This document shows positions 42,858 through 50,388 of a stretch of DNA of 64,000 bases, in pieces (the stretch's first letter is position 1; every line of letters starts with the position of its first letter). The stretch is from Pyxidicoccus caerfyrddinensis. GTDB taxonomy: Bacteria > Myxococcota > Myxococcia > Myxococcales > Myxococcaceae. The DNA lies in contig NZ_JAAIYA010000011.1 of NCBI RefSeq assembly GCF_010894405.1, positions 124,001 to 188,000 on the forward strand, given 5' to 3'. The position numbers were made by a program, and so were the translations under genes. The notes beneath the pieces are model-generated. The model did no database searches. It was given only the letters and a program-made list of their open reading frames with translations, and was not told the origin of the DNA.

Positions 42858-44210
42858 ATGGATTTGCGTGACCAGTTGGAATCCCCCCTCTTCACCCACT
42901 TCATCTCCAACTACGCGCAGCCGACGGGGCCGGACCTGCTGGGGCGGACGGAGGAGTTCTTCCAGTGGCAGGAGGCGCGGCGCCAGACGGGACTCTGGCC
43001 GTACTCGCGGAGCCTGGAGTCAGCTCCCACGGCGGAGTGCGGAGTGCGGGCGGAGACGGGTGAGGCGCAGCTGGGATTGAACTTCGGCTCGCAGGACTAC
43101 CTGGGGCTTTCCACGCATCCGGAAGTGGTGGCCACGGCGCACAGGGCCATCGAGCAGTACGGTTTGCACAGCGCGGGCTCGGCGATGCTGGGGGGCAACA
43201 CGGCGCCGTCGCTGATGCTGGAGAAGGCGCTGGCGGAGCACCTGCAGATGCCGCACGTGGCGCTGTTCTCCACGGGCTGGGGCGCGGGCTTTGGCACCAT
43301 CGTCGGGCTGGTGCGCCCGGATGACCACGTGGTGCTGGACGCGCTGTCGCACCAGTGCCTGCAGCAGGGCGCCGCCGCCGCCACGCAGAACGTGAGCCGC
43401 GTGCCGCACCTGAGCAACCGCGCCATGCGCCGCAAGCTGCAGGAGATTCGCGCCCGCGACGCGCGCAACGGCGTGCTCGTCGTCACCGAGGGCCTGTTCT
43501 CCATGGACTCGGACGTGCCGCGGCTGGAGGAGCTCCAGTCCATCTGCCGCGAGTTCAGCGCCACGCTGCTGGTGGACGTGGCCCACGACCTGGGCGCGCT
43601 GGGGCCTCGCGGCACGGGCAGCCTGGGCGTGCAGGGGCTGCTCGGGAAGGTGGACCTGGTGGTGGGCGCCTTCTCCAAGACGTTCGCCTCCAACGGCGGC
43701 TTCATGGCGACGCGCAACCCGGCGGTGCGCCAGTTCGTCCGCGTCATGGGCGGGCCGCACATCTTCTCCAACGCACTGCTGCCCATCCAGGCGGCGGTGG
43801 TGCTGGAGGCGCTGCGCATCGTCCGCTCGGAAGAGGGTGAGGCGCTGCGCATGAAGGCCCGGGAGAACAGCGTGGCCCTGCGCACCGCGTTCTCGGAGCG
43901 CGGCATCGAGTGCCTCGGTGAGCCCTCCAACGTCGTGCCGGTGCCGGTGGGCGACCCGAAGGTGGCCCGCCTGGCCGCCAAGCTCGTCTTCGAGCGCGGC
44001 ATCTTCTCCAACCTGGTGGAGTACCCCGCGGTGCGCCTGCGCGAGACGCGCTTCCGCATGCAGGTCATGGCGACGCACACGCCGGAGCAGGCGCGCCACG
44101 CCGCCGAGGTGGTGTCCGGCGCGATTGAAGAGGCCCGCCGGCTGGTGAAGTCGCAGTCCCGGCCCTCCCGCGCGGCGCTGCGCGAGGAGCGCACCCACGT
44201 CGAGCTGTAG
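42858..44210 (+). CDS. Alpha-oxoamine synthase family PLP enzyme
   Basis: A 450-residue fold-type I PLP enzyme of the family containing 8-amino-7-oxononanoate synthase, serine palmitoyltransferase, glycine C-acetyltransferase and CqsA. These condense an amino acid with an acyl-CoA. Signatures: LNFGSQDYLGLSTHPEV, LDALSHQCLQQGA, TEGLFSMDSDVPRL, LLVDVAHDLG (Asp contacting PLP) and AFSKTFASNGGF (PLP lysine). The N-terminus is about 60 residues longer than BioF. No biotin genes are nearby and it has its own promoter region, so BioF is unlikely. A serine palmitoyltransferase-like or signalling-lipid role is possible but unproven. Confidence 0.88.
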   Translation: MDLRDQLESPLFTHFISNYAQPTGPDLLGRTEEFFQWQEARRQTGLWPYSRSLESAPTAECGVRAETGEAQLGLNFGSQDYLGLSTHPEVVATAHRAIEQYGLHSAGSAMLGGNTAPSLMLEKALAEHLQMPHVALFSTGWGAGFGTIVGLVRPDDHVVLDALSHQCLQQGAAAATQNVSRVPHLSNRAMRRKLQEIRARDARNGVLVVTEGLFSMDSDVPRLEELQSICREFSATLLVDVAHDLGALGPRGTGSLGVQGLLGKVDLVVGAFSKTFASNGGFMATRNPAVRQFVRVMGGPHIFSNALLPIQAAVVLEALRIVRSEEGEALRMKARENSVALRTAFSERGIECLGEPSNVVPVPVGDPKVARLAAKLVFERGIFSNLVEYPAVRLRETRFRMQVMATHTPEQARHAAEVVSGAIEEARRLVKSQSRPSRAALREERTHVEL

Positions 44211-44224
44211 CCGGTGCCCGCGAG

Positions 44225-44250
44225 GCCCCGCTCCATTCACGGAGCGGGGC
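44225..44250. terminator. Bidirectional hairpin terminator
   Basis: GCCCCGCTCC (44225-44234) and GGAGCGGGGC (44241-44250) form a perfect 10-bp stem with a 6-nt loop between the convergent stops at 44210 (+) and 44256 (-). Confidence 0.7.
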
Positions 44251-44255
44251 GCCGC

Positions 44256-44885
44256 TCACGTGTCGTCGCGGCTGACGTCCTTCAGGTGGGTGACGTCGCC
44301 CCACGTCACCAGCCGCAGCGTGCCGTCGTGGTCGTCGAACTGGTTCCACCCCGCGTTGAGCACGGAGAAGGCGCGGGGCGTGCTGTGCGGAATCCCCAGG
44401 CTGTGGCGGAACAGCAGGCTCAGCACGCCGCCGTGGGTCACCGCCACCACCCGCTCTCCCCGGTGGCGACTGCCCAGCTCCCGCAGGCACTCCATCGCGT
44501 GCGCCAGCCGTTGCCCCGTGCTCTCTCCCTCGGGGACGACGTAGTCCGGCCCGCCATTGGAGTAGCGCTCGAACACCTCCGGGTGGCGGTGGTTCGCCTC
44601 TTCCCGCGTCAGCCCCTCGAGGATGCCCAGGCCCCGCTCGCGCAGCCGCGTGTCCGGGACGACGGCGTGCCCCGTGCGCGCGGCGATGCGCCGGGCCGTC
44701 TCCAGCGCCCGGCCCAAGTCACTGCTGTAGAGCGCCTGGAAGCGCACCACCGCGAGTCGCACGGCGAGCGCATCCGCCTGGCGCAGCCCCTCGCGGCTCA
44801 GCGCGCTGTCCCGGTGCCCCTGCAGCCGGTTCTGTGAGTTCCACTCCGTCTCGCCGTGTCGGATGAGGATGAGCTCGGTCTTCAA
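44256..44885 (-). CDS. Histidine phosphatase family protein
   Basis: A 209-residue member of the phosphoglycerate-mutase-like histidine phosphatases. The catalytic motif is LILIRHGETEWNSQNRLQG at the N-terminus; the second arginine/histidine pair is in LYSSDLGRALETAR and VAVTHGGVLS. The substrate could be a sugar phosphate, alpha-ribazole phosphate or similar. TTG 44885 overlaps the stop of the upstream gene (TTGA). It is the last gene of the rnhB operon, before a strong hairpin. Confidence 0.92.
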   Translation of the reverse strand: MKTELILIRHGETEWNSQNRLQGHRDSALSREGLRQADALAVRLAVVRFQALYSSDLGRALETARRIAARTGHAVVPDTRLRERGLGILEGLTREEANHRHPEVFERYSNGGPDYVVPEGESTGQRLAHAMECLRELGSRHRGERVVAVTHGGVLSLLFRHSLGIPHSTPRAFSVLNAGWNQFDDHDGTLRLVTWGDVTHLKDVSRDDT

Positions 44886-45517
44886 CGGGCCCGCTCCAGG
44901 TGGGTCATCGCTTCTTCGAGCAGCGCGGCCACGCCCCGGCGCACCACGTGCACCACCTTGTGGCTGTAGGCCGGCCCGCCGTGCGTGTAGTGCCCGCTCA
45001 CCTTGTGGTGCAGCTCCGTGGCGCCCCACACCAGCACCAGGTCCGCCCAGTCCAAGTCACTGCGCGCCCGGTCCGACGTGCGCCGCTCGGTGCCGTCCAC
45101 CATGCGCAAATCAATCTGGTCCCCGAGCTTCTCCTCCAGCTCCTCGCGCACCGCCGGCGAGCCGCCCACGATGACCACCTTGCGCACGCCGTGGCGACGG
45201 CAGCTCTCCACGAAGGCCACCTCCGCGCGCCGGTTGGCCGAGCCCCCGCACCGCGCGCAGTGACTGCGCGGCTCCACGCGCAGCGGCTCCTTGCCGCTCG
45301 CCTGCGCCACCTTGAGGCACGCCGTGTCCGCGCACACGTAGAAGAAGCGGCCGTCCAGCAGCTCGGCGGCCTTGAGCAGCTTCGGCTCGCTCATGCGCTG
45401 CTTGCCTTCGCGGGTGAGCTTCGCCTCCTCCAGCACGGCGCGGGCGCGGGCGCGGGCGTCGGGCAGGGTGATGCCTCGCGCCGCCATCCAAACGTCGATG
45501 TCCTGGTCCGAGCTCAC
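44882..45517 (-). CDS. Cys-rich protein with DUF2325-like domain
   Basis: A 211-residue protein I cannot name. Residues 60-95 hold four to five cysteines (VCADTACLKV and HCARCGG), likely a zinc or Fe-S site. The C-terminal half (KVVIVGGSPAVREELEEKLG, MVDGTERRTSDRA, DLDWADLVLVWGATELHHKVSGHY) has the layout of DUF2325 domains: GG loop, central Asp-Gly, then an ADLVL strand and a conserved His. It lies between rnhB and the histidine phosphatase, with 4-bp overlaps at both ends, so its role is probably tied to theirs. Confidence 0.8.
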   Translation of the reverse strand: MSSDQDIDVWMAARGITLPDARARARAVLEEAKLTREGKQRMSEPKLLKAAELLDGRFFYVCADTACLKVAQASGKEPLRVEPRSHCARCGGSANRRAEVAFVESCRRHGVRKVVIVGGSPAVREELEEKLGDQIDLRMVDGTERRTSDRARSDLDWADLVLVWGATELHHKVSGHYTHGGPAYSHKVVHVVRRGVAALLEEAMTHLERAR

Positions 45518-46392
45518 GGTTTCGTCGTCGGGGAAGGCATAGCGGGGAACAGCTCCGTCTGCACGGCGGAGGGCGTGGAGGCGGGCCCCAGTCCGAGCGC
45601 CTCGCGCACCGGCGCGAAGCTCCGGCGGTGGATGGGCAGCACGCCCTTCTCCTTCAGCGCCTGCACGTGCTGCGGCGTCGGGTAGCCCTTGTGGGCGGCC
45701 AACCCGTAGCCGGGGTACTGCGTGTCCAGCTCCGCCATCAGCCTGTCGCGCGTCGTCTTCGCGAGGATGGAGGCCGCGGCGATGCTCATGGAGAGCGTGT
45801 CACCCTTGATGATGCCGCGCTGGGGCGAGGGGCACTCCGGAATCTTCCGCGCGTCCACCAGCACGAAGTCCGGCCTCAGCCCCAGGCCCTCCACCGCGCG
45901 GCGCATGGCCAGCAGGCCCGCGTGGTAGATGTTGATGCGGTCGATTTCCTCCACCTCCGCCCGCCCCACCGCCCACGCCACCGCGTCGCGCTTGATGGCC
46001 ACCGCGAGCTCCTCGCGCTTCTCCGCGTCGATAATCTTCTTCGAGTCGTCCAGCCCCTTGAGCCGGTAGCCCTTCGGCAGCACCGCCGCGGCGGCCACCA
46101 CCGGGCCGGCCAGCGGCGCCATGCCCGCCTCGTCCACGCCCGCCACGTGCGTCAGGCCCTGCTCCCACAACTCCACCTCGAACTTCAGCAGGTGGCGCAG
46201 GCGCTGGCCCTCGGAGCGGTTGCGCTCCTGCCGCGCCCGGATGCGCCGGGCAAGCTCCCGCGCGCCCCGCCGCGAGTCCTCGTCCAGGGCCTCCAGCAGG
46301 CCGGCGGGCACGGGGTGGGAGTGGGTGACGTAGCGCTCCGTCAGCTCGGAGAGCGCGCACTGGAGAAGCTGTTCCACGCTGTCTGTGGACAT
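45514..46392 (-). CDS. rnhB: Ribonuclease HII with altered GRG motif
   Basis: Ribonuclease HII, which removes ribonucleotides from DNA. The catalytic start is HVAGVDEAGMAPLAGPVVAAA, with the Asp-Glu pair in place; the family normally has DEAGRGPLAGP, so the GRG substrate-sensing motif reads GMA here. Later motifs are present: GLDDSKKI, VDARKIP, KGDTLSMSIAAASILAKTTRD and GYGLAAHKGYPTPQH. The protein has 292 residues against about 200 for E. coli; the extra 80 are an N-terminal helical segment. The ATG at 46392 agrees with the coding character. It heads a three-gene operon. Activity is likely but its specificity may differ. Confidence 0.93.
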   Translation of the reverse strand: MSTDSVEQLLQCALSELTERYVTHSHPVPAGLLEALDEDSRRGARELARRIRARQERNRSEGQRLRHLLKFEVELWEQGLTHVAGVDEAGMAPLAGPVVAAAAVLPKGYRLKGLDDSKKIIDAEKREELAVAIKRDAVAWAVGRAEVEEIDRINIYHAGLLAMRRAVEGLGLRPDFVLVDARKIPECPSPQRGIIKGDTLSMSIAAASILAKTTRDRLMAELDTQYPGYGLAAHKGYPTPQHVQALKEKGVLPIHRRSFAPVREALGLGPASTPSAVQTELFPAMPSPTTKP

Positions 46393-46662
46393 GATGATGA
46401 CCGGTGATGCCTACCCGAGAGGTAGCGCGCCGGCATGACCTCGTGGAGGGGGAACCCGTCTTCCGCCCGGACACGTTCCCCCTCCCGCGCACGGGACGGC
46501 GCCCGGCTGGCGGGTCGCCCTGGAGGCGGAGAGGGTGGGGCGCAGGGAGGGCAGGCGGGCGTTGCGCATGGCGTTAGCCGTACCCCAGGCGAAGGGGGCA
46601 GCACAACCTCCCCGGTGCGAAGCCCGGAAGTCCCGCGCGCAAAAGCGGGCCGGGCCCCGGCC

Positions 46663-47046
46663 CTACGGATTCAGCTCGAGCTGCAGCGTACCCGGTTCCG
46701 GTACGCAGTTGCAGGTGTCACACGTCCACTCGACGCGCTGCGCGGACGACACCTTGGAGCCGGCGTTGGCCACCACGCGCACCGGGCTGGGCGCGAGCGA
46801 CTCGTTGATGGCGGTGGTGACACCGAACTCGTCGGTCACCCCGGTGATGCTCACGTTCGACGTCAGGTTGGTGGCCGTCACGGTGGCACCCCGGACGCGA
46901 GCCCCCTCCGCCGTCACCACCTCCACCCTCAACGCCACCAGCTCCGCCTGACAATCATCCTCTCCGCGCTCGACACGCGGAGCCTCGTCGCAGCCGGCGA
47001 GGAGAGACAGACCAAGGAGCCACCACCACCCACGCACCCGAACCAT
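46663..47046 (-). CDS. Small lipoprotein, carboxypeptidase-regulatory-like fold
   Basis: A 127-residue lipoprotein: MVRVRGWWWLLGLSLLAGC signal and lipobox, then one beta-sandwich unit of the carboxypeptidase-regulatory-like type (LRVEVVTAEGARVRGATVTATN, TDEFGVTTAI). Four cysteines at the end (WTCDTCNCVP) may form disulfides. It lies 47 bp downstream of the zinc-finger membrane gene on the same strand. No enzymatic role is expected. The 270 bp between its stop and rnhB hold no gene I can support. Confidence 0.75.
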   Translation of the reverse strand: MVRVRGWWWLLGLSLLAGCDEAPRVERGEDDCQAELVALRVEVVTAEGARVRGATVTATNLTSNVSITGVTDEFGVTTAINESLAPSPVRVVANAGSKVSSAQRVEWTCDTCNCVPEPGTLQLELNP

Positions 47047-47093
47047 GATGCGCTTCAAGGTGGTGCTCGACGGGGCTCGCGGCAACGCTGTTG

Positions 47094-48572
47094 TCAGTCG
47101 GAAGACGGAGGCACGCGCTCTCGCGCGAAGCGCGCCGCGCTCGAGTCCGGATAGCGGTGCAACACGTACCGGTAGACCTCTTCCGCGCGCGCCGTTTCGC
47201 GCATCCGCTCGCCCAATACACGCGCCAGAAGTACCAACGCACGGGGCGCGGTGGGGTCATCTGGCGCCACATCTGCCGCGGACTCCAACGCCGCTACCGC
47301 CAGTGGGAAGTTTCCTTCCACGGCCGCGGCCTGTCCGACGAACAGGTGGTGCGCCGGAGGGACTCGCACCTCTGACTGCACCCGCAGTGTCGTGTACAGG
47401 GCCATTGCCTGGGGCACGTCCCGCGCCTCCACGGCGGACGCCAGCGCGGAGAGCCCGTCGCTCATGGTCTGCCGGGCCGCGTCCTTCACCTCGGTGAACG
47501 ATTCCACCCCGTCCGGCAGGGTGGGCAGCGGCGCGTCCTCGCGCAGGGGCGGGGCCACCAGGCGCGGCCCGGTGTCTCCGAGGATGGGGACCCAATAGTC
47601 CCGCGCCACGCCGTACCCCAGCGAGTCCCCCCGGACGAACAGCAGCAGCCCCAGCACGTGCGCCGCAGTGAAGGGGGCGACGAGCGTGACAGCCTCCGCC
47701 AGCACGCGTGAGATGAAGACCAGGTCCAGCCACCGCAGCGCATGGGCGATGCCGTGCGCCCCCAGGTGCACCACGCCCAGGAGCACGAGCGCGCCCACGG
47801 TGAGCAGGTAGTCGCGGCCCAGGGCGCGCACCATCCGCAGCACGGCCGGCACGTTGTAGATGGCCGTGGGCGGCATGCCCGCCGCCGTGACGAGCAGCGC
47901 CTGGGGCTGCCACACGACGCCCAGCAGCAGCAGGCCCCAGAGCACCGGGTCTCTCAGCAGCTCAGGGGGGACGTTGTCCCCCGTCAGGATGAAGCCGAGG
48001 CCGTACCAGCCGGTGTGCCCCGGGCGCAGGAAGGCGGTGTAGACGATGGCCGGCATCCACACCGCGGCGAAGGCCGTCAGCCCGCGGATGCCGGGGATGA
48101 TTGCGTCGTTGAAGAAGTCGGTGAACTCCGGCGTCTCCAGCTCCGTGTCACCCAGGGAGGATCGCCGCACCAGGATGAAAAAGGTGGCCCAGAACATGCT
48201 GCCGTACAGCGCCAGGGGCAGCACCTTCAGGAAGGGGGCGGTCGTCTCCAGCAAGAACCCGAGGGCGGCCAGCACGAGGCTCACCGCCGTCAGCACCTGG
48301 AGCCCGGACGCGGTGAAGACGTAACGCCAGGCGCGCGTCAGTCGCCGGGCCAGTGGCTCGCGGCCGCGGTGGGCGAGGATGGGCTGGGCTCCGCCTCCGC
48401 AGAGGCCGCACGCCACCAGCTCCACCGTCTGCGCGCGCCGCCCCACCGCGCAGTCGGGGCACAGCGCCGCCTCGCACGTCTGGCAGCGCCAGCCGGCGGG
48501 CGCGCGCGGATGTTGCTGGCAGAAGGGCTGCGGCGAGTCCGCGTCCACGGCATCCGGGGGAAGGGCGTTCAT
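47094..48572 (-). CDS. Zinc-finger multipass protein with TPR-like tail
   Basis: A 492-residue protein. The N-terminus is a B-box-like zinc finger (FCQQHPRAPAGWRCQTCEAALCPDC, then CGLCGG) in the cytoplasm. About seven hydrophobic segments follow (residues 80-340), resembling Yip1/DUF4013-type membrane domains. The C-terminal 130 residues are TPR-like helices (LAVAALESAADVAPDDPTAPRALVLLARVL). This combination recurs in myxobacteria but its role is unknown. ATG 48572 starts the zinc finger. It begins 11 bp after the M61 peptidase gene stops, so the two are probably one operon. Confidence 0.8.
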   Translation of the reverse strand: MNALPPDAVDADSPQPFCQQHPRAPAGWRCQTCEAALCPDCAVGRRAQTVELVACGLCGGGAQPILAHRGREPLARRLTRAWRYVFTASGLQVLTAVSLVLAALGFLLETTAPFLKVLPLALYGSMFWATFFILVRRSSLGDTELETPEFTDFFNDAIIPGIRGLTAFAAVWMPAIVYTAFLRPGHTGWYGLGFILTGDNVPPELLRDPVLWGLLLLGVVWQPQALLVTAAGMPPTAIYNVPAVLRMVRALGRDYLLTVGALVLLGVVHLGAHGIAHALRWLDLVFISRVLAEAVTLVAPFTAAHVLGLLLFVRGDSLGYGVARDYWVPILGDTGPRLVAPPLREDAPLPTLPDGVESFTEVKDAARQTMSDGLSALASAVEARDVPQAMALYTTLRVQSEVRVPPAHHLFVGQAAAVEGNFPLAVAALESAADVAPDDPTAPRALVLLARVLGERMRETARAEEVYRYVLHRYPDSSAARFARERVPPSSD

Positions 48573-48583
48573 CGCCCCGGAGC

Positions 48584-50362
48584 CTATGACGGGCCGGGGG
48601 CCTCGTCCCAGGGGGCTCCGAGCCACGCCTGGAACGCCGCCTTCTGCGCGTCCGTGGGGCGCTCCACCCGGGACAACCACACGACCTCGGCGGGCTTCTG
48701 GCCCAGCACCACCGGCACCTCCAGCAGCCTGTCCCGGCGGAACACCGTCACCCGCACCGTCTCCCCGGGCCGCCGGTCCTCGCACCGGCCGAGCAGGCCC
48801 GCGCCGTCCACCTTCCACCCGTCCAGCGCCACCACGTCGTCTTCCACGTAGAGGCCGGCCTCCTGCGCGGGCGAACCCTCCAGCACCAGGGCCACCGTGG
48901 AGCTCCCCTTCGTGGTGAGGCCCAGCCAGCCCTTCGCACGGACCTCGCCGGCCTTGCCCTTGGGAGGCGGGGTGCCGCCCTTGTCATTGGCGGACTCGCG
49001 CGGCCGGAAGCTGGGCTCCAGCCCCACGTGCGAGAAGACGGAGTAGTCCAGCTCCTCGGTGGTGCGCAGCGCCCGGTCGAAGAAGGGCGTCAGGTCCGTG
49101 CCGGCCACCTCGCTCGCCGCCGCCTCCACGCCCTCTTCGGGGACTCCGGAGCCGTCGCCGTAGCGCTGCCACAACAGGCGCATCACGTCGTCCAGGCTCT
49201 TCACGTCGCCGGTGGCGCGGCGGATTTCGAGGTCCAGCAGCGCCGAGACGACCTCACCCTTCAGGTAGTACGAGATGGCGCTGTTGGGCGAGTGCTCGTC
49301 CGGGCGGTAGTGCTTCACCCAGCTCACCAGCGACGCCTCGGCCAGCGTCTGCACGCGGCGTCCCGGGGTGGAGTGGAGCGTGGTGAGCGTCTCACCCAGG
49401 CGGGTGACGTAGCGCTGCGCGGACATCAGCCCCGCGCGGCGCACGAAGAGGTTGTCGTAGTACGCGGTGGAGCCCTCGAAGGCCCACAGCAGCGAGGTGT
49501 AGTTCTCCTGCGAGTAGTCGAAGGGCACCAGCGCCCGGGGCTTCACCCGCTTGATGTTCCACAGGTGGAAGTACTCGTGCGCGGCCAGCGTGAGCAGGTC
49601 CTCCCAGCCGCGCGAGCTGGACAGCCCCGCGCGAGGGAAGAGCAGGGCGGTGCTGGCCTGGTGCTCCAGCCCGCCGCGGCCCTTGTCCGTCAGGTACACC
49701 AGGAAGAGGTAGCGGGGGACGGGCAGCCCGCCGTACAGCCGCGCCTGGGCCTCGCAGATGCGCTGCAGGTCCGAGCACAGCCGCTCCGCGTCGGACACGG
49801 TGTCACCCCACACGACGACTTCGTGCGGCACGCCCGCGGCGGTGAAGGTGAGGGGCGTGTGCGGCCCCACCTCGAAGGGGCTGTCCACCAGCGTGTCGTA
49901 GTCCCGCGCGATGAAGGCGTCCTCGCGCTGCCCCAGCGCGCAGAACGCCCGCCAGCCCGGAGGCGCGTCCACGGTGACGTGGTGCTCCAGGTCGCGCGTG
50001 GCCTCCGTGTAGAGGAAGACACAGGCGCCGTTGAAGAAGGCGTGCGTGCCGTCCAGGTGGCTGGTGCGCACCGTGAGCTCGTTGGCGTAGACGCGGTAGC
50101 GCAGGGTGACGGCGCGGCCGCCCGCCTGCACGCGCCAGGTGCGCTTGTCCACCCGCCCCACCGTCAGCGGCGCGCCGTCTGGCCCGGACGCGGCCATGTC
50201 CTGCACGTGCCGGGCGAACTCGCGCACCAGGTAGCTGCCGGGCGTCCACACCGGCAGCATCGCGTGGAGCACGTCGTGCCCCTCCGGGAAGGTGGCCTCC
50301 ACCTCCAGCAGGTGCGAGTGCGGCCGGGACATGGAAACGCGGTAGCGGACGGCGTGGGGCAT
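48584..50362 (-). CDS. M61 glycyl-aminopeptidase family protein with PDZ
   Basis: A 592-residue metallopeptidase of family M61. The N-domain is beta-rich (PVWTPGSYLVREFARHV). The thermolysin-like catalytic site is HEYFHLWNIKRVKPRAL with the downstream Glu in WAFEGSTAYYDNLF. A C-terminal PDZ domain is present (GWLGLTTKGSSTVALVLEGSPAQEAGLYVEDDVVALDG). M61 enzymes prefer N-terminal glycine or other small residues. No signal peptide is seen, so it may be cytoplasmic. ATG 50362 matches the family start; the frame is open upstream into the methyltransferase gene, which stops 26 bp before it. Confidence 0.93.
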   Translation of the reverse strand: MPHAVRYRVSMSRPHSHLLEVEATFPEGHDVLHAMLPVWTPGSYLVREFARHVQDMAASGPDGAPLTVGRVDKRTWRVQAGGRAVTLRYRVYANELTVRTSHLDGTHAFFNGACVFLYTEATRDLEHHVTVDAPPGWRAFCALGQREDAFIARDYDTLVDSPFEVGPHTPLTFTAAGVPHEVVVWGDTVSDAERLCSDLQRICEAQARLYGGLPVPRYLFLVYLTDKGRGGLEHQASTALLFPRAGLSSSRGWEDLLTLAAHEYFHLWNIKRVKPRALVPFDYSQENYTSLLWAFEGSTAYYDNLFVRRAGLMSAQRYVTRLGETLTTLHSTPGRRVQTLAEASLVSWVKHYRPDEHSPNSAISYYLKGEVVSALLDLEIRRATGDVKSLDDVMRLLWQRYGDGSGVPEEGVEAAASEVAGTDLTPFFDRALRTTEELDYSVFSHVGLEPSFRPRESANDKGGTPPPKGKAGEVRAKGWLGLTTKGSSTVALVLEGSPAQEAGLYVEDDVVALDGWKVDGAGLLGRCEDRRPGETVRVTVFRRDRLLEVPVVLGQKPAEVVWLSRVERPTDAQKAAFQAWLGAPWDEAPGPS

Positions 50363-50388
50363 GACCGGGGTCTCTCTGCTCGGGGAGG

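Noticed and set aside
46341..46604. A minus-strand 87-codon frame upstream of rnhB with a partly protein-like middle
   Set aside because: It overlaps the rnhB start region in another frame, has no ribosome binding site, and the rest is Pro/Arg/Ser low complexity.
46600..46655. Plus-strand stretch resembling part of a cobalamin riboswitch (CGGTGCGAAGCCCGG then CCCGC...AAGCGGG)
   Set aside because: The most conserved B12-box (like GCCAGGAGACCTGCC) and the GGGAA element are missing, and no plus-strand gene follows. An 8-base match such as GGTGCGAA is expected by chance in this much GC-rich DNA.
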